Source of the DNA: Pseudomonas sp. TNT3
GTDB taxonomy: Bacteria > Pseudomonadota > Gammaproteobacteria > Pseudomonadales > Pseudomonadaceae
NCBI RefSeq assembly: GCF_010095445.2
Contig: NZ_WFGV02000063.1
Coordinates: 1-32,157 of the forward strand
Length of the DNA: 32,157 nucleotides
Reading direction: 5' to 3'
The notes beneath the pieces were generated by a model. It was not told the DNA's origin. It did no database searches and worked only from the letters and a program-made list of their open reading frames with translations. Below are positions 30,582-32,157 of this stretch, one piece after another (position 1 is the first letter of the stretch; the number at the start of each line of letters is the position of its first letter). The position numbers and the translations under genes were made by a program.

Positions 30582-30590
30582 GGGCCGTGT

Positions 30591-31637
30591 TTACTTGCGT
30601 GCCTCCAGAATCAGGTTGAACGGCGTTTCTGTCGCCCGACGGAAAGTCGAGAAACCGGCCTCGGTAAACACTTTGCGCAACCGCGCCTCGCCCGCCTGCG
30701 CACCGAGCCCGAGGCCGACTTCCTGTGACAATGAGTTGGGGGTGCAGATGAAGGTCGACGCGGCGTAGAACAGGCGTCCGACTGGGGTGACGTTGTCGTC
30801 GAGCGCATCGTTGGCGAAGGGTTCCACCAGCAGGACCGAACCGTCCGGCTTGAGCGACTCAAAGGCATGCCGCGCCGCGCCCACCGGGTCGCCCATGTCG
30901 TGCAGGCAGTCAAAGTAGCAGACGAGGTCGTAGTCGTTGCCCGGGTAGCTTTTCGCTGTTCCCTGGAAGAACCGCGCCTGTGCGGCCACGCCACCTTCTT
31001 CGGCGCGCTGGGTCGCCACGGTGACGGAGGGTGCGTGGTAATCGAACCCGACGAACCGTGAGTTCGGAAACGCCTGGGCCATGATCACCGTCGACGCCCC
31101 ATGCCCGCAGCCGATATCGGCGACTTTGGCGCCGGCTTCAAGTTTTGCCACCACGCCGTCCAGGGCCGGTAGCCACTCGGCGATCAGGTGCGCTTTGTAA
31201 CCGGGCCGGAAGAACCGTTCTGTGCCGCTGAACATGCACGGATGGTGGTCGCCCCAGGCCAGTGCACCATTGCCGCGCATGGCGTTGATCAGTTTGTCCT
31301 TGTCATGGTAAAACGAGGCGACTACGCCGACGCCACCGGCCACGTAGACCGGCGAGTCTTCAATTGCCAGCGCCAGTGCCTGCTCTTCAGGGAGACGGAA
31401 CTGGCCGTCGCGGTGCTCCATGTAGCCGGAGGCGGCGTGGGCGCTGAGCCATTCGCGCAGCAGGCGGGTGTTGCAGCCCGTTTTGTCGGCGAGTATTTCC
31501 GGGGTGATGGGTTGGCTGTCGGCCATGGCCCGGTACAGGCCGAGTTCCTCGCCGAGAATGACATTGGCGAGCATGGCTGCGCCGCCCATGTCGTTGATCA
31601 GTTTGCCCATGAATTCGTTGAGTCTGGCCTCGTCCAT
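30591..31637 (-). CDS. SAM-dependent methyltransferase with N-terminal winged helix
   Basis: 348 residues from the ATG at 31637 (AGGAGC, 7-base spacing); the frame extends to 31730 but without an SD. Residues 1-95 form a dimerisation/winged-helix region ('LNEFMGKLINDMGGAAMLANVILG', 'LADKTGCNTRLLREWLSAHAASGYME' in outline). The Rossmann motif is 'KVADIGCGHGAST' (171-183), then 'FVGFDYHAP' and 'LVCYFDCLHDMGDPVGAARHAFESLKPDGSVLLVEPF' (outline). Such layout is that of Rv2258c-like methyltransferases. Substrate unknown. Upstream is a repeat-rich gene-less region, downstream a REPIN. Confidence 0.87.
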   Translation of the reverse strand: MDEARLNEFMGKLINDMGGAAMLANVILGEELGLYRAMADSQPITPEILADKTGCNTRLLREWLSAHAASGYMEHRDGQFRLPEEQALALAIEDSPVYVAGGVGVVASFYHDKDKLINAMRGNGALAWGDHHPCMFSGTERFFRPGYKAHLIAEWLPALDGVVAKLEAGAKVADIGCGHGASTVIMAQAFPNSRFVGFDYHAPSVTVATQRAEEGGVAAQARFFQGTAKSYPGNDYDLVCYFDCLHDMGDPVGAARHAFESLKPDGSVLLVEPFANDALDDNVTPVGRLFYAASTFICTPNSLSQEVGLGLGAQAGEARLRKVFTEAGFSTFRRATETPFNLILEARK

Positions 31638-31856
31638 CACGTGTGCTCCTTTGGCAGGATCACGGTCCAGAGGTGGTGTTTTCGGGGGTGGCACGTCTGG
31701 GCGGTGGTCGTGGGAATGAACAGGACGCACGATGTGTCCTGCGTGGGTTAAGTTTAGTTCGCTGGCCTTGGGGTGTTGGGTGGGGCGACGAAAGTGCTGG
31801 GTTGGTGTGGGGGGTGATGACGAGGCGGCCTGTCTTTTTCGGATGTACCCCGATCC
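31638..31856. other. gene-less stretch before the terminal repeat
   Basis: No ORF with protein-like features or a ribosome-binding site. It should hold the methyltransferase promoter on the minus strand near 31640-31760. Notably G-rich on the plus strand (31770-31815, 'gggtggggcgacg', 'ggtgtggggggtgatg'). Confidence 0.4.
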
Positions 31857-32157
31857 CTGTGGGAGCTGGCCTGCCAGCGATGGCGGCCTGACAGCCGACC
31901 TGTCTTTTGCGGGTGTACATATCCGTTTCTGCGGTAATGGCCACTGACGGTTTCGCTCTTACAGCGAGTCCCTTTTGACAAACGCCCGGAATGCCGGCCC
32001 AGTCAAAAGGAACCAAAAAGGCTCGCCCCAGCGTACGGCACCTCGCTAAAGCTCGGTGTTCCCTCGCTCCGGTGTCCATCTGGGGGCATCGCCTACGGTC
32101 TGCTTCGCGACGACCTCCTCTCGATGTGTGCGGCTTCGCCGCACGGCGCTTCGCGCC
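31857..32157 (+). repeat. long dispersed repeat, copy B (runs off the window)
   Basis: REP core 'gtgggagctggcctgccagc' (from 31859), 'ggtgtacatatcc', the 20-mer 'tttcgctcttacagcgagtc' (31951-31970), 'aaggaaccaaaaaggctcg', 'ggcacctcgctaaagctcgg' and 'ccctcgctccggt'. Same order and orientation as copy A (5801-6120). The 3' part diverges from copy A and ends in a stem 'gtgcggcttcgccgcac'. The right border is not visible. Confidence 0.7.

Overview
The window looks like a chromosomal segment of a Pseudomonas species of the P. fluorescens group. The DNA is GC-rich, the proteins match known Pseudomonas lineages (HglS, AruF/AruG, AotJ/AotO, the DhcR-DhcA-DhcB-AtoB locus, PA4872-type oxaloacetate decarboxylase), and the gene ends carry many Pseudomonas REP-type palindromes ('gtaggagc', 'gtgggagc' and 'gatcaaaagatcgcagcctg' types). 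I see no rRNA, tRNA, CRISPR, transposase or prophage gene. This is mostly ordinary metabolic chromosome with accessory pieces inserted.

Layout. (1) 1-2.4 kb: 3' part of an FtsX-type ABC permease overlapping an AttH/CrtC-like lipoprotein. (2) 2.5-3.6 kb: two tiny acidic proteins and a secreted protein with an internal duplication. (3) 3.9-4.6 kb: a solitary T6SS hcp gene, a bidirectional terminator and a near-consensus sigma-54 promoter. (4) 4.9-5.6 kb: a DJ-1/PfpI protein, then about 600 bp of repeats. (5) 6.2-10.2 kb, all minus strand: HglS (2-oxoadipate to D-2-hydroxyglutarate, lysine catabolism), then a Baeyer-Villiger monooxygenase and a membrane-anchored alpha/beta hydrolase in one operon. 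(6) 10.4-12.5 kb: MASE2-GGDEF diguanylate cyclase and oxaloacetate decarboxylase, convergent. (7) 12.6-14.7 kb: an AruF/AruG-like arginine succinyltransferase pair, away from the other aru genes. (8) 15.3-16.6 kb: a histidine phosphatase translationally coupled to CobF. (9) 16.7-18.9 kb: FtrA-like regulator divergent from a rhodanese, then a class I glutamine amidotransferase. (10) 19.1-22.0 kb: an AotJ-like binding protein and an AotO-like M14 protein without permease or ATPase, then a secreted esterase. (11) 22.0-25.6 kb: a secreted protein whose ribosome-binding site lies inside a long hairpin, a duplicated membrane protein, a chalcone isomerase-like secreted protein and an Nramp/MntH transporter. 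(12) 25.8-29.6 kb: atoB, dhcB, dhcA and a divergent LysR gene (dehydrocarnitine/acetoacetate catabolism). (13) 29.6-31.6 kb: sirtuin and a winged-helix SAM methyltransferase. (14) 31.6 kb to the end: a second copy of the long repeat seen at 5.8-6.1 kb.

How it fits together. Several genes feed amino-acid and quaternary-amine carbon into the TCA cycle: HglS (lysine), AruF/G plus AotJ/AotO paralogues (arginine/ornithine), DhcAB-AtoB (carnitine/ketone bodies), and oxaloacetate decarboxylase. The BVMO-hydrolase pair is a plausible ketone-to-ester-to-alcohol-plus-acid route. The most checkable new observations are the RBS-masking hairpin at 22553-22595, the 18-bp palindrome at 23563-23580, the putative sigma-54 promoter of hcp, the stripped-down arginine gene set, and the repeat architecture. 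I found no clearly new multi-gene defence or biosynthetic system.
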